Positions 8,242-18,300 of a stretch of DNA of 64,000 nucleotides are shown here, piece after piece. Numbering within the stretch: the stretch's first letter is position 1; each line of letters starts with the position of its first letter. The notes beneath the pieces are model-generated. The model worked only from the letters and a program-made list of their open reading frames with translations, did no database searches and had not been told where the DNA came from. Source of the DNA: Ensifer adhaerens (lineage in GTDB: Bacteria > Pseudomonadota > Alphaproteobacteria > Rhizobiales > Rhizobiaceae); the NCBI RefSeq assembly GCF_000697965.2, contig NZ_CP015882.1, positions 806,001-870,000 on the forward strand, in the 5' to 3' direction. Made by a program: the position numbers and the translations under genes.

Positions 8242-9687
8242 TTGAAAGTGGGGAAATTTATTGGAGGCGGGCTGCTTTCTATTCTGCTCGCGTCGACGGT
8301 GTTTGCGGGTGGTGCTGCGGAAGCGATGACGCTGAGGGAAGCGCTTCAGATTGCGATGGAATCGAATCCGGAAATCGGTCAGTCGATCGAAAACCGTGAG
8401 GCAATCGAATTCGAACTGCGGCAGGCGCGCGGTCTCTATCTGCCGAGCGTCGACGTCGAAGCATCGACTGGTGTGCGCCACCTCGAAGACAGCAGCCGTC
8501 GCCTTGCCTCGATCGAGAACGATCCGCTCTATCCTTCCGACGTCGGGCTGACCATCACGCAGAAGCTCTTTGATGGTGGTGGCCGTCGCGCCGAACTCGA
8601 GCGTCAAGCAGCGCGCGTCGATAGCGCCTCCTTCCGGGTGCTGGAGCGTTCCGAGACGATCGGCTTGCAGATCGTTCGCGAGTATTTCGAATATATTCTC
8701 CAGCAGCAGATCGTTGCGGAAGCGCGCAAGAACGTCGGCGTGCACCAGTCGATCTTGTCGGATATCAGTTCGTTGATTTCGGGCGGCGCTCTCACCGAGG
8801 CAGACCGTCAGCAGGCAAGCGAACGGCTGCTGGCGGCCAAGGCCCGCCTGCAGGAAGCGGAAGAGGCCTTCGATACGGTCAAGATCAGCTTCAACCGCCT
8901 GGTCGGACAGCCCCTCACCAATCCATCCATGCCGAAGTCGGTCGCCGGCGCGCTGCCGAAGACACTGGAGACGGCGATCGGCATTGCGCGCACCAACAAT
9001 CCGCGGATCAAGGCTGCCGACTCCGACATCAATGTCGCGGACTCGCAGGTCAAGGCGGCACGCTCGAACATGCTGCCCGAAGTCTTCGCCGAGGGCCGCG
9101 TGCGCTCAGGCAACGATATCGACGGCTCGACCGGCAACACCTGGGACGCACAGGGCCGGATCGTCGCGAAGTGGAATCTCTATCGTGGCGGCATCGATGT
9201 CGCCAACGAGCAGGAGCAGATGCGCCGCGCAAGCGAACAGCGCCTGGTCTTCCATCAGGCGCACCGCGAGGTCGAGGAAGCCGTGCGCATCTCCTGGGAG
9301 CGCCGCGGCAGCCAGTACGACATCGCCCGCACGCTGAACCAGCAGGCGCAGATGAACGTGCAACTCGTCGAATCCTATCGCGAGCAGCTCAAGGTCGGCC
9401 AGCGTTCGCTGCTCGACGTGCTCGGCGCGCAGAATTCGCGTTTCAACGTCAGCGTTCTCGCAAAGACCGCGCAGTATGCCGCGCTTTTTGCCGAGTACCG
9501 GCTGCTGGCAGCAACAGGCCAGCTGCTGCCGACCATGAAGATCAAGGCGCCGGCGCAGGCGGAAGCCTATGCGCGCAATGAGTTCAATGTCCCGGATGCG
9601 CCGGCCACGGAAACCTATCGTCGTGTGCCGTCGCGCCAGACGAACGACTTGCCGCTCGACCTGTTGGCGCCGATCCGGCAGAAATGA
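8242..9687 (+). CDS. TolC-family outer-membrane channel of a type I secretion system
   Basis: A 481-residue outer-membrane efflux protein that forms the exit duct for the adjacent type I exporter. The proposed start is TTG 8242 with GGGGG six bases upstream. It yields a signal peptide (LKVGKFIGGGLLSILLAS...AEA, cleaved near residue 28) followed by MTLREALQIAMESNPEIG, the usual start of mature TolC/LapE-like proteins. Upstream in-frame codons would give 56 extra residues lacking signal features. Two TolC repeat halves are visible (about 30-220 and 240-440), and the GGRRAELE and YRGGIDVANE segments are typical. It is the first gene of a tolC-ABC-hlyD cluster. Confidence 0.9.
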   Translation: MKVGKFIGGGLLSILLASTVFAGGAAEAMTLREALQIAMESNPEIGQSIENREAIEFELRQARGLYLPSVDVEASTGVRHLEDSSRRLASIENDPLYPSDVGLTITQKLFDGGGRRAELERQAARVDSASFRVLERSETIGLQIVREYFEYILQQQIVAEARKNVGVHQSILSDISSLISGGALTEADRQQASERLLAAKARLQEAEEAFDTVKISFNRLVGQPLTNPSMPKSVAGALPKTLETAIGIARTNNPRIKAADSDINVADSQVKAARSNMLPEVFAEGRVRSGNDIDGSTGNTWDAQGRIVAKWNLYRGGIDVANEQEQMRRASEQRLVFHQAHREVEEAVRISWERRGSQYDIARTLNQQAQMNVQLVESYREQLKVGQRSLLDVLGAQNSRFNVSVLAKTAQYAALFAEYRLLAATGQLLPTMKIKAPAQAEAYARNEFNVPDAPATETYRRVPSRQTNDLPLDLLAPIRQK

Positions 9688-9715
9688 ATAGTCCTCGTCA
9701 GGGTGGACACAACCG

Positions 9716-11899
9716 GTGGTAATGCAAGGCATTGACAGGCATGTGCAGATTGGCCCGTCTCTGACCGGCTTTTCCGAGGCGTTCAAGGAGATTTGCATCT
9801 TCTTGAACCGCCCCTCGTCAGATAGTGTGCTCTATTCGGACGTGCCCTTCGACCCTCGGTTGCCGAGCGCCGAGGACGTCTCCCGTATTGCCGAGCGGGT
9901 CGGCCTGGAAACGGAGCTCGTTTCCGCGCGCGCGATCGGCAATCGTGATTTCGTCTACCCTCTGCTGCTGGTCTTTCGCGATGGCAGTGCCATGGCGCTT
10001 CTGGAAGAGGCGCCCGACGGCACGCTAAGCCTCTCCAACAGACTGGCGGCGCCCCGCGAGATGCCGATCACCCTGTCCGACCTTGAGGTCGGCGGGCTCG
10101 CCTACGCCTTGTCTTTCTCGGCCACCTACCTCAACACCGCGACTGGCCGCGGCGTCGGCGAGGCGCGCAACATCGACCGCCGCCATTGGCTGACCGCCAC
10201 GGTCAAGCCGTTCTGGCAGGCCTATGTGCAGGTCGCGGTCGCCGCGTTCTTCATCAACGTGCTGGCGCTTGCAGCCCCGCTCTTCACGATGAACGTTTAT
10301 GATCGCATCCTGCCGAACAAGGCTATCGCGACCCTCTGGGTGCTGGCGCTCGGGATCAGCACCGCCATTCTCTTCGACTTCCTTTTGAAGACTGTGCGTG
10401 CGGCGCTGATCGACTATGCCGGCCGCAAGGCGGACCTGAAACTCTCCTACATGCTGTTCGAGAAGATCCTGCATGCGACCATGGCGTCGCGACCGCCTTC
10501 GACCGGCGAATACGCCAACCGGGCGATGCAGTACGAATTCGTTCGGGAATTCTTCACGTCGAACACGCTCAGCACGATCATCGACAGTCTTTTCGTCTTC
10601 GTCTTCATCGCAGCCGTCTATGCGGTGGCGGGCTGGATCGCCATTATCCCGGCGGTCGCCTTCATCTTCAGTCTCCTGATCGGTTATGTCGCGCAATACA
10701 AGATCGGCAACCGCGTCGCCGCCGCGTCGAATGAATCAGCCCAGCGTCAGGCGCTGCTGGTCGAAACGATCAGTGCGATCGAGACGGTGAAGACGCTGCA
10801 CTCGGAAAAGCAGTTGCTTCGCCGCTGGAACGAGCTCGCCAAGCATTCCTCGAACACGTCCGAGCAGATCAAGGAGATTTCCTCCTGGGCCTCGCATGCG
10901 ACGCAGTTCGTGCAGCAGCTGGTCACGGTCTGCATCGTCGTTGCCGGCGCCTATGAATTTACCGAGGGCAAGATTTCATCCGGCGCGATCATTGCTGCCA
11001 GCATGCTTTCCGGCCGCGCCGTCGCGCCGCTCGGGCAGATCGCCATGACGCTGGCGCGACTGCGCCAGGCCATTCTGTCGCTGCGGATCCTCAATGCCGT
11101 GATGGAGCAGCCGGAGGACCGACCGGACACGATCGGCTTCGTCAACCGCGAGATCCGCAACGGCAGCATCACCTTTACGAATCTCGACTTTGCTTACCCG
11201 CAAACGGACCACAAGGTGGTCAGCGGTATGAACGTCACGATCAAAGCGGGCGAGCGCGTCGGCATCATCGGCCGCATCGGTTCGGGCAAGACGACAATCG
11301 GCCGCCTTCTGGCGGGTCTCTACGCGCCGAGCGCCGGACGCATCCTGCTCGATGGTGTCGATATTCGGCAGCTACACCCCTCCGTCGTCCGTTCGGCCGT
11401 CTCGTTCGTGTCGCAGAATTCCGACCTCTTTTCCGGGACCATCAAGGAAAACCTGCTGATGGCGAACCCGACCGCCAGCGACGAAGAGGTGGTTGCGGCA
11501 GCGAGACTGGCCGGCGTCGATGAGTTCGTCTCGCATCATCCGCGTGGTTATGACATGCCGGTCGGCGAACGCGGTTCCCAGCTTTCGGGTGGACAGCGCC
11601 AGGCGGTCGCCATTGCCCGGCTGCTACTGCGCAAGCCGAAGGTGGTGTTTCTGGACGAGCCATCCGGTGCGATGGACCTCGCCAGCGAGCGCGAGTTGAT
11701 CAACAAGCTTTCCAATGTCTTCAGCGGCGACGTCACGCTTTTGATCTCAACGCACCGCCATAGCATGCTGAGCCTTGTCGACCGGCTGCTGGTTCTCGAC
11801 CGAGGGCGCATCGTCGCCGACGGACCGAAGGCTGCCGTTATCGAGCAGTTGCAGCGACGTTCCGGTCCCGCCGGGCCGGCAGAAGGGGCGGGGCTATGA
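9716..11899 (+). CDS. Type I secretion ABC transporter (permease-ATPase fusion, LapB/LssB-like)
   Basis: A 727-residue inner-membrane exporter. Residues about 1-140 form a C39-like domain without the catalytic Cys, as in exporters of RTX adhesins, which do not trim a leader. Six transmembrane helices lie at about 160-430. The ATPase domain (about 490-720) has Walker A GRIGSGKTT, signature LSGGQRQ, Walker B VVFLDEPSGAMD and the H-loop STHRH. Start GTG 9716 has AGGGTGG upstream; ATG 9722 is an alternative. It follows the TolC gene by 28 bp, and its stop overlaps a 22-codon ORF leading to the HlyD gene. Its substrate is presumably the giant RTX protein encoded from 15330. Confidence 0.93.
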   Translation: MVMQGIDRHVQIGPSLTGFSEAFKEICIFLNRPSSDSVLYSDVPFDPRLPSAEDVSRIAERVGLETELVSARAIGNRDFVYPLLLVFRDGSAMALLEEAPDGTLSLSNRLAAPREMPITLSDLEVGGLAYALSFSATYLNTATGRGVGEARNIDRRHWLTATVKPFWQAYVQVAVAAFFINVLALAAPLFTMNVYDRILPNKAIATLWVLALGISTAILFDFLLKTVRAALIDYAGRKADLKLSYMLFEKILHATMASRPPSTGEYANRAMQYEFVREFFTSNTLSTIIDSLFVFVFIAAVYAVAGWIAIIPAVAFIFSLLIGYVAQYKIGNRVAAASNESAQRQALLVETISAIETVKTLHSEKQLLRRWNELAKHSSNTSEQIKEISSWASHATQFVQQLVTVCIVVAGAYEFTEGKISSGAIIAASMLSGRAVAPLGQIAMTLARLRQAILSLRILNAVMEQPEDRPDTIGFVNREIRNGSITFTNLDFAYPQTDHKVVSGMNVTIKAGERVGIIGRIGSGKTTIGRLLAGLYAPSAGRILLDGVDIRQLHPSVVRSAVSFVSQNSDLFSGTIKENLLMANPTASDEEVVAAARLAGVDEFVSHHPRGYDMPVGERGSQLSGGQRQAVAIARLLLRKPKVVFLDEPSGAMDLASERELINKLSNVFSGDVTLLISTHRHSMLSLVDRLLVLDRGRIVADGPKAAVIEQLQRRSGPAGPAEGAGL

Positions 11900-11964
11900 T
11901 CCACCCTTATCTAAATGACGATGAAGCAATGCCGGTCCCCGCGTTTCGGAGGGCGCCGAGATGA
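11896..11964 (+). CDS. 22-codon mini-ORF bridging the ABC and HlyD genes
   Basis: The ORF starts MIHPYLNDDEAMPVPA and ends in RRAPR. Its ATG overlaps the ABC stop (ATGA at 11896-11899), and its TGA overlaps the HlyD ATG (ATGA at 11961-11964). This double overlap would let ribosomes pass from one subunit gene to the next. It may instead be a relic of a longer HlyD N-terminus after a frameshift, since Pro/Arg-rich cytoplasmic leaders are common there. Whether the peptide itself functions is unknown. Confidence 0.4.
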   Translation: MIHPYLNDDEAMPVPAFRRAPR

Positions 11965-13241
11965 CTGAGAAACCGCCGCTGGCCGCGCGCGCTGGACTGT
12001 TGGTGATCGGCCTTTTGATCAGTTCCTTCGTCGCCTGGGCGGCGATCGCCGAGGTCGACGAGATCGCCCGCGGCGAAGGCAAGGTCATTCCCGTCTCGAA
12101 AACGCAGATCATTCAATCGAGCGAGCCCGGTATCGTGCGCGAGATCGCCGTGCAGCCCGGCCAGGTCGTGCGCCGCGGCGACCTGATCCTGCGCCTCGAT
12201 GATACGGCAAGCGGCTCGTCGCTCGGCGAGCTCGAAGCCAAGGCCCGCTCGCTGCGGGCGCAGATCGCACGGCTGGAACTCGAGGAGACCGGGGCCTACG
12301 ACAGCAAGTACATCTGCCCCGAGGATATCGCCAAGGTTGCCCCGGCAATCTGCGCCAACGAGGAACAGTTGCTTCAGGCCAAGGCCGGAAACTTCAACAA
12401 CAAGCTGTCGGTGATGCAGGCCCGTGAGGGACAGCGCCAGCAGGAATTGGCGGAAGCGGAGGCCAACATCACCCGGCTGAGCGAGAGCATGCAGGTGACC
12501 GAGCGCGAGCAGGAGCTGCTCGCGCCGATGGGCAAGCGCAAGCTCGTCGCGCAAACCGAACTGCTTCGGGTCGAGAAGGAACTGACCGACACCAGAGGAC
12601 AGCTCGCACTCTGGAAAGAATCGGTCGGCAAACTCGAGGCGGCGCTCAGGGAGGCGTCGCTGCAGGTGACGGAGCTCTCGCTGCAACTGAAGCAGGAGGC
12701 GCTGGCCGAAAAAACCGAGGCGCTTTCGCAGCTTTCGGTGATCGATGAGACCATTCGCGGCGCCACAAGCCGGGTTGCCAATACCGACATTCGCTCGCCG
12801 GTCGATGGCATCATCAATACGCTCGATGTCAACACCGTCGGCGCCTATGTGACGCCCGGAGCGGTGATCGGCGGCGTCGTTCCGACGTCGGAGACGCTGC
12901 TTGTCGAGGCGCGGCTTTCTCCGCGGGATGTCGCCTTCGTTCGCACCGGACAGGCGGCGCTGATCAAGATTTCTGCCTATGATTTCTCGATCTATGGGGG
13001 GCTCGGCGGAATTGTCGAGACCGTCAGCGCTGACAGCCTCGTCGACCAGAACAACGGTGAGACCTACTATCTCGTGCGCGTCAAAACCGACATGGCCGCC
13101 CTCGTGAAGGACGGGCGCGAATACGCGATCATGCCGGGCATGATTGCCTCGGTCGACATCATGACCGGCAAGAAGACGATTCTTGCCTACCTGATGAAGC
13201 CGATCAACAAGGCCCGCGAGGAAGCGCTGCGGGAGCGCTGA
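11961..13241 (+). CDS. HlyD-family membrane-fusion (periplasmic adaptor) protein
   Basis: A 426-residue adaptor linking the ABC exporter to TolC. It has a short cytoplasmic N-terminus, one transmembrane helix (about 10-32), and a split lipoyl-like domain whose first half is KTQIIQSSEPGIVREIAVQPGQVVRRGDLI (quoted in part as seen). A long alpha-helical hairpin (about 90-265) contains many heptad-like Leu/Glu/Gln residues. A beta-barrel with IRSPVDGIINTLDVNTVGAYV and the C-terminal PGMIASVDIMTGKKTILAYL segment follows, as is typical of type I systems. The N-terminus is shorter than usual (see the mini-ORF). The next gene begins 3 bp after its stop. Confidence 0.92.
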   Translation: MTEKPPLAARAGLLVIGLLISSFVAWAAIAEVDEIARGEGKVIPVSKTQIIQSSEPGIVREIAVQPGQVVRRGDLILRLDDTASGSSLGELEAKARSLRAQIARLELEETGAYDSKYICPEDIAKVAPAICANEEQLLQAKAGNFNNKLSVMQAREGQRQQELAEAEANITRLSESMQVTEREQELLAPMGKRKLVAQTELLRVEKELTDTRGQLALWKESVGKLEAALREASLQVTELSLQLKQEALAEKTEALSQLSVIDETIRGATSRVANTDIRSPVDGIINTLDVNTVGAYVTPGAVIGGVVPTSETLLVEARLSPRDVAFVRTGQAALIKISAYDFSIYGGLGGIVETVSADSLVDQNNGETYYLVRVKTDMAALVKDGREYAIMPGMIASVDIMTGKKTILAYLMKPINKAREEALRER

Positions 13242-13244
13242 CCG

Positions 13245-13853
13245 ATGAACGAGACGCCGCCTCTGGCAGATGAAGAGGACATGAGTGCGCTTCGGTTCCG
13301 CGTCGTTACCGTCGGCGGTCAACGCCGCGGCATCAAGCTCGAGGAAATCTACTGGCACTGTCTGGGCGAGCTTGCCGCACGGAATGGCTGTCGGCTTGCC
13401 GATATCGTTGCGTCCTGCGAAAGGGAACTCGAAGGCGACGGCAATCTGACCGCACGTCTGCGCTATGTCGCGACCCGCCACCTTCGTGATCAGCTTGAGA
13501 CGGCCAGAAAGCGCGGCAGCCTGGCGGCCGTCGCCAGCCAGGTACGCGCCAGCCCGTCGCCAGCTTTTGCGCTCACGGGCAGCAAGCACATCGTCGCCTA
13601 CAACGCGGCCTTCCTCTCCTTCGTTCAGACGCGCGTATTGCGCTCCCAGCAGCCGCAGGCGGCGCGTGGCTTGAGGCTTTCGTTCGACGTTCAGTTCGTC
13701 GATCTGGTCCAGCGCTTGAAAGCGGCTCCGGGCGAGCCGCAGCCGGCGGGCTTCACCATCGGGGTGCAGGGGCAGGTTACGCGCGGCAAGCTCAATGCTG
13801 CACTCGCCCCGCTCGTGGATCAGGACGTGATCATCGGCTTCATTCTCGGTTGA
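13245..13853 (+). CDS. Ribbon-helix-helix (RHH_4-type) domain protein with C-terminal PAS-like region
   Basis: A 202-residue protein starting 3 bp after the HlyD stop. Residues about 16-60 (FRVVTVGGQRRGIKLEEIYW, then LAARNGCRLADIVASC) match the alphaproteobacterial RHH_4 (Ry-hh) fold, a possible DNA-binding dimerisation unit. The C-terminal part (about 105-200: FALTGSKHIVAYNAAFLSFV ... VIIGFILG) resembles a PAS-like sensor, but that call is weak. Placement inside a secretion operon suggests a dedicated regulator of adhesin expression or export. It converges with the LapG-type gene, with a 60-bp gap that contains no clear terminator. Confidence 0.75.
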   Translation: MNETPPLADEEDMSALRFRVVTVGGQRRGIKLEEIYWHCLGELAARNGCRLADIVASCERELEGDGNLTARLRYVATRHLRDQLETARKRGSLAAVASQVRASPSPAFALTGSKHIVAYNAAFLSFVQTRVLRSQQPQAARGLRLSFDVQFVDLVQRLKAAPGEPQPAGFTIGVQGQVTRGKLNAALAPLVDQDVIIGFILG

Positions 13854-13913
13854 CTGAGTAGTGGTCGCTGCTAACCACAAGGCCGTCAGCCAAGTCGAGC
13901 CTGGCGGGCACAG

Positions 13914-14840
13914 TCAGCGAACGGCGATGCCTTCTCCGGGCATGACGTCGGCAAGCGGTGCGGCGGAGGCGACCTTGTCGCCGGTGCTCTTGATGCCGTG
14001 GATCCAGGAACGCTCGGCGCTGACCGAAAACAGCGGCTGATAGCTCGGCAAGGCGGTATCGAGCTTCACCTCGTCGCTGAGGTTATCGAGGATGAAGTGG
14101 CCCTGGCTCGTCGTGATCGCGAGGACCGCGTGATATAGGTTGCGCCTGACGTCACGCAGAACCACGATCGACATCGCCTCCGACGGCAGTCCCGCCGCCT
14201 TCAACGCGGCCATCTTCAAAATGGCATAGTCTTCGCAGTCGCCCTTGCCTCGGGCAAGAATTTCGTCCGGCGTCGCCCAATAATCCTTGGCCCCGTAGTT
14301 TTCCGCGTCCGGCTGGTAGCGAACGATCCGGTTCACAGTCCGGTTGATGCCGCTGATCTTCTGGCGAAAGGCAAGACCATCAGCGTTTTCGATCGCCTGG
14401 CCGAGAATGTCGCGGGCTGCGCAACCGCTCTTTTGTGCGCAATCGTTGAAGTCCGCAGCCACTACTGCCGGGTAGACGGTCTTCCACTTGCGGGCGACCG
14501 GGATCGCTGACACCCGGAACGCAACCGAGTGGAAAACGGCGGATGGTTCCGACTGTGCGGACGACTGGGGCCGGAGATCAGGGCGGGTCGCCAGCGCCAC
14601 TTGCTGCACGTTCTGGCGCCGGAGGGCTTCGGAAGCCTGCTTTGACCAGGTGTCGATGGTCTGCGTTGCGATGGCGGCGAGCGGGCTTGCCAGGCTCACC
14701 ATCTGATGCAACAGGCCGGGGCCGAGCACGGCCGGTTGGCCAGCCTGCGTAGGTGTCGTTGCGAAAAGCGACGCAAGGCCGATCGCGAAGACCGAAGTCT
14801 TCAGGTATTTCCTGCCGTGCTTCCAATGCGTCTTATTCAT
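13914..14840 (-). CDS. lapG: LapG-type periplasmic cysteine protease (BTLCP, transglutaminase-like)
   Basis: A 308-residue secreted protein. A signal peptide (to about residue 33) precedes a conserved N-terminal segment and the transglutaminase-like core. The triad is visible as Cys202 (GKGDCEDYA), His237 (LYHAVL) and Asp252 (ILDNL). Asp201 and Glu203, which flank the Cys, correspond to the calcium-binding pair of LapG. Spacing (35 and 15 residues) is close to known LapG proteins. LapG clips the N-terminal retention module of LapA-like adhesins after a di-alanine to release them from the cell surface. The gene lies next to, and divergent from, a giant RTX adhesin that has a candidate VAAG site. 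No LapD homologue is in the window. Confidence 0.88.
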   Translation of the reverse strand: MNKTHWKHGRKYLKTSVFAIGLASLFATTPTQAGQPAVLGPGLLHQMVSLASPLAAIATQTIDTWSKQASEALRRQNVQQVALATRPDLRPQSSAQSEPSAVFHSVAFRVSAIPVARKWKTVYPAVVAADFNDCAQKSGCAARDILGQAIENADGLAFRQKISGINRTVNRIVRYQPDAENYGAKDYWATPDEILARGKGDCEDYAILKMAALKAAGLPSEAMSIVVLRDVRRNLYHAVLAITTSQGHFILDNLSDEVKLDTALPSYQPLFSVSAERSWIHGIKSTGDKVASAAPLADVMPGEGIAVR

Positions 14841-15329
14841 CGCCGTGTCTCTCGGTTTCTTGAGGACACTGTACGAACGAAAAGAAAAATGCCGGTAAAG
14901 CGGTATGTATTATTTAGAGTTTTTCGAAGAGATACGTTTTATCTAAAATTTTATTCAAATTTTATACTTGTGTATTCTTTCGGCTCAAGCCACTTCTATA
15001 TCGGGGACGCCGTGGACTTGCTGACCTTGCTGATGAGGATGGTGGCCGATCACATTCGCCTGTCTCGGAAAAGGCTTGCGCTGGCACCTGGCGATATAGA
15101 CGTCCACGTCATTGAATGACGCACGTTTTGCCGTGGCAGCATCGCGGCGCTGATCCAAAAGCAGGGTTGGTTTCCGAACGATGACCAGAAATACTAAATT
15201 TGTACTAACGTCACCAATTTTGGGTATTAGCATAATATAGTATGCTGTTTTAGGTGAGGCTCTTCAGTGCCGATTGCGCTCTCGCAGGGTTGATGTTTTC
15301 GTCGCCCGCAAAGGTCGAGGGGTATTTCC
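14841..15329. promoter_or_regulatory. AT-rich divergent regulatory region between lapG and the adhesin
   Basis: 489 bp without a convincing gene, strikingly AT-rich (especially 14880-14990 and 15180-15250) against GC-rich surroundings. It includes a repeated AAATTTTAT (near 14945-14970) and an imperfect palindrome GCATA-ATATAG-TATGC (15230-15245) about 85 bp before the adhesin ATG. It likely carries both promoters. AT-rich islands of this type attract nucleoid or MucR/Ros-like silencers in rhizobia. I cannot assign exact boxes. Confidence 0.5.
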
Positions 15330-18300
15330 ATGGCAACCGAAGGCACCGCAATTTCCAACGACGCCGCAGCTCTGTCGGCAGAGGCAATCGAATTCCGCAA
15401 CGCGCCCGACGGCAAGGCTGACCGCCTGGTTGCGCAGGCCGCTCCCGCAGGCGAGTCGGAACTCATCGACCCCGCGACGGGCGCTCCCGTGAAAGGCGCC
15501 GAAACCGTGCCCCAGACAGCGCCCATGCCGACGGAAATCAGCGCCGATGCTTCGAATATCGTGCATTTGCCTGTGGGCGCGTCGATCGAAAAGATCAAGG
15601 TCGTTGGCAGCGATATCGTTTTGGAACAGCCTGACGGCTCCACGATCACCATTCACAACGCGGCATTGAAGGTCCCGACCTTCCTGATCGGTGACGCCGA
15701 AATCCCGCGCGAAACCCTCGTGGCGGTGCTCGGAGAAAACGGCATCAACGTCGCGGCCGGCCCGGACGGCAGCATCAGCGTCGTTTCGAACCAGAGCAGC
15801 GGCGGCGACTTCGCAGGGGCTAATGGCGATATCGGCGAGGCCGGACCGGTCATCAACTTGCTGGCGCCGACCGCGCTGCAGTTTCCGACGCTTGAGACGA
15901 CCGAGCTTCTGCCGCCGACCCTCGATCCCAACGACGCACCGTCGATCATTCCCGACGGCAGCAGCGGCCCCGGCGGCATCTTTGTCAGCGACCGGCAGGT
16001 CGATGAAGCGGGCCTCGCCAGCGGTTCGCGCGCCGGTGACGGCAGCGCGTCGGTCAAGGGCATCTTCACCATTTCCGATCCGGATGGTGCCGGCGATATC
16101 GCCAGCCTGACGATCAACGGCCGGACCTTTCCCATCGGCGGCCTGGTCGGCCAGCCGGTTGCGGGCCAGTTCGGCGTGCTCACCATCACGGCCTACGATC
16201 CCGCGACCGGTGTCGCGCAGTATACCTATGAACTGACGAGCGCCATCACCAGTTCGGGCGTCAACCCTGGTGCCAATGTCGAGCAGGACCGGGATATCTT
16301 CACCCTTACGGTCACCGACGGTGACGGCGCGACCGGCACGGCCACGCTGCGCGTGGATGTCGTTGACGACATTCCTGTAATCGGCATCACGAATCCCGAG
16401 ACGGCTCAAGTTGCCGAAGGGCAGACACTTTCCGGCAACTGGACGCTGACGGGAGGTGCCGACGGCGTCGGCACGGTGGACGTGACGGTTGGCGACACCA
16501 CGCAGACGCTGACGTTGACCGCAGGCCAGAAGGTGGACTTCACGCTCGCCGAGGGTACGCTGACGGTCAATGCGGACAAGACCTGGTCGTTCACGGCAGC
16601 AAGCAATCTTAACAATGCCGGCGGTCTCGACGTGACGTTCTCGCTGTCGGCCAGGGACGGCGACAACGATGCAACGAGCGACAGCCAGACGATCAAGGTG
16701 GTGGACGGCGCAGGTCCGTCGGTTGATCCGCTTGCCGCGTCCGCAGCGCTGACGCTCGATGACCAGAACCTTGCCAATGGCTCGACGCCGGTCGGTGGCG
16801 CCGAGACGAGCAGCGGCACGATTGGCTTTGTCGCGGGTTCGGATGCGATCGCGACGATTGCGTTCGGTGACACCAGCGGGCTGACTGGCGTGCTGGTCTG
16901 GGACCGTGTTTCCGATACGCAGATCGTTGGCCGGGCCGGCGGTGCGACGCTTGTCACGCTCGACCTGGTTCGCGCAGGCGACAGCGCCACGGTAACGGCG
17001 ACTTTGAACGGCAACTACGCCAGCCATCCCGGCATCAATTCCGACGACCTTGCGAATCTTGGCCAGGTCAAGGTGGTTGCGACCGATATCGACGGCGACA
17101 GGGCCGAAGGCACGGTGACGGTCGCGGTCTCTGACGACATGCCGGTCGCTCCCGCCGACACGGACAGCGTGTCCGAAGATGGCGCCGTCTTTGCAGATGG
17201 CAACGTGCTGACCGGTTCGGGAGGTGCGGATGAGAACGGCACGGACGGTGTCAAGGATATCGCAGGGGCAGACGGCGTATCGGTGACGTCCGTTTCATTC
17301 GGGAGCACAACAGGTCTGGTCGGCGGTTCGACGGCAGGTCAGTTCGGCACGTTGGTGCTGAATTCCGATGGCAGCTATACCTACACGCTCAACAACGCGA
17401 CGGCCGGTGTGCAAAGTCTCGCCGCGGGCCAGATGGTGACGGATACGTTCACCTACGAGATCACTGACGGAGATGGTGATAGGTCGTCGACGACCGTCAC
17501 AATCACAATCACCGGCACGAACGATGCCCCGGTCATCACGACGGGCCCGCAGAGCGGCAAGGTCGCGGAGATTGGCGACAATGCCGCTGGCGAGAACACG
17601 GTTACGCACACGCAGGGCGGCGCGGTCGGCTTTTCCGACGTCGATACGCTGGATCAGCACAGCGCCAGCTTCACGGCAGGTGGCGACGGCTATCTCGGCA
17701 CCTTCTCGCTCGGGACGGTCGATCAGGCCGGTGACAAGGTTGGCTGGAATTTCGAGATTGCCGACAGCGTTCTCGACTCGCTTCAGGCCGGCCAGATCCT
17801 GACCCAGACCTATGACGTGACCGTCGATGATGGCAACGGGGGGACGGCGACCCAGACCGTGACGATCGTGATCACCGGCACCAACGACGCACCGGTCATC
17901 ACTTCGGGCGTGCAGAGCGGTTCTGTGACGGAGATCGCCGACAAGGCGACGGGTGAGAACACGGTCACACACACGCAGGGCGGTGCGGTTGGCTTTAGCG
18001 ATGTCGATACGCTCGACACCCACAGCGCCAGCTTCAAGGCGAACGGCGAAGGCTATCTCGGCAAGTTCGCGCTCGACCCGGTCAACCAGTCGGGCAACTC
18101 GGTCGGCTGGACCTTCAAGGTTGCTGACGGTGTCATCGACTCGCTGCAGGCCGGCCAGTCGCTGACGCAGACCTATGATGTGACCATCAGTGACGGTCAT
18201 GGCGGCACGGCGACCCAGACCGTGACGATCGTGATCACCGGCACCAACGACGCACCGGTCATCACCTCGGGCGTGCAGAGCGGTGCGGTCACGGAGATCA

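Noticed and set aside
11907..13880. 657-codon open frame opposite hlyD and the RHH gene
   Set aside because: Shadow of two well-supported genes on the plus strand; no RBS and no family resemblance.
14706..15119. 137-codon open frame across the lapG/adhesin intergenic region
   Set aside because: It starts inside lapG on the other strand, has no RBS, and its sequence looks like translated AT-rich regulatory DNA.
15264..17027. 587-codon open frame opposite the adhesin N-terminal region
   Set aside because: Typical GC-rich antisense frame; low-complexity Arg/Asp/Val composition.
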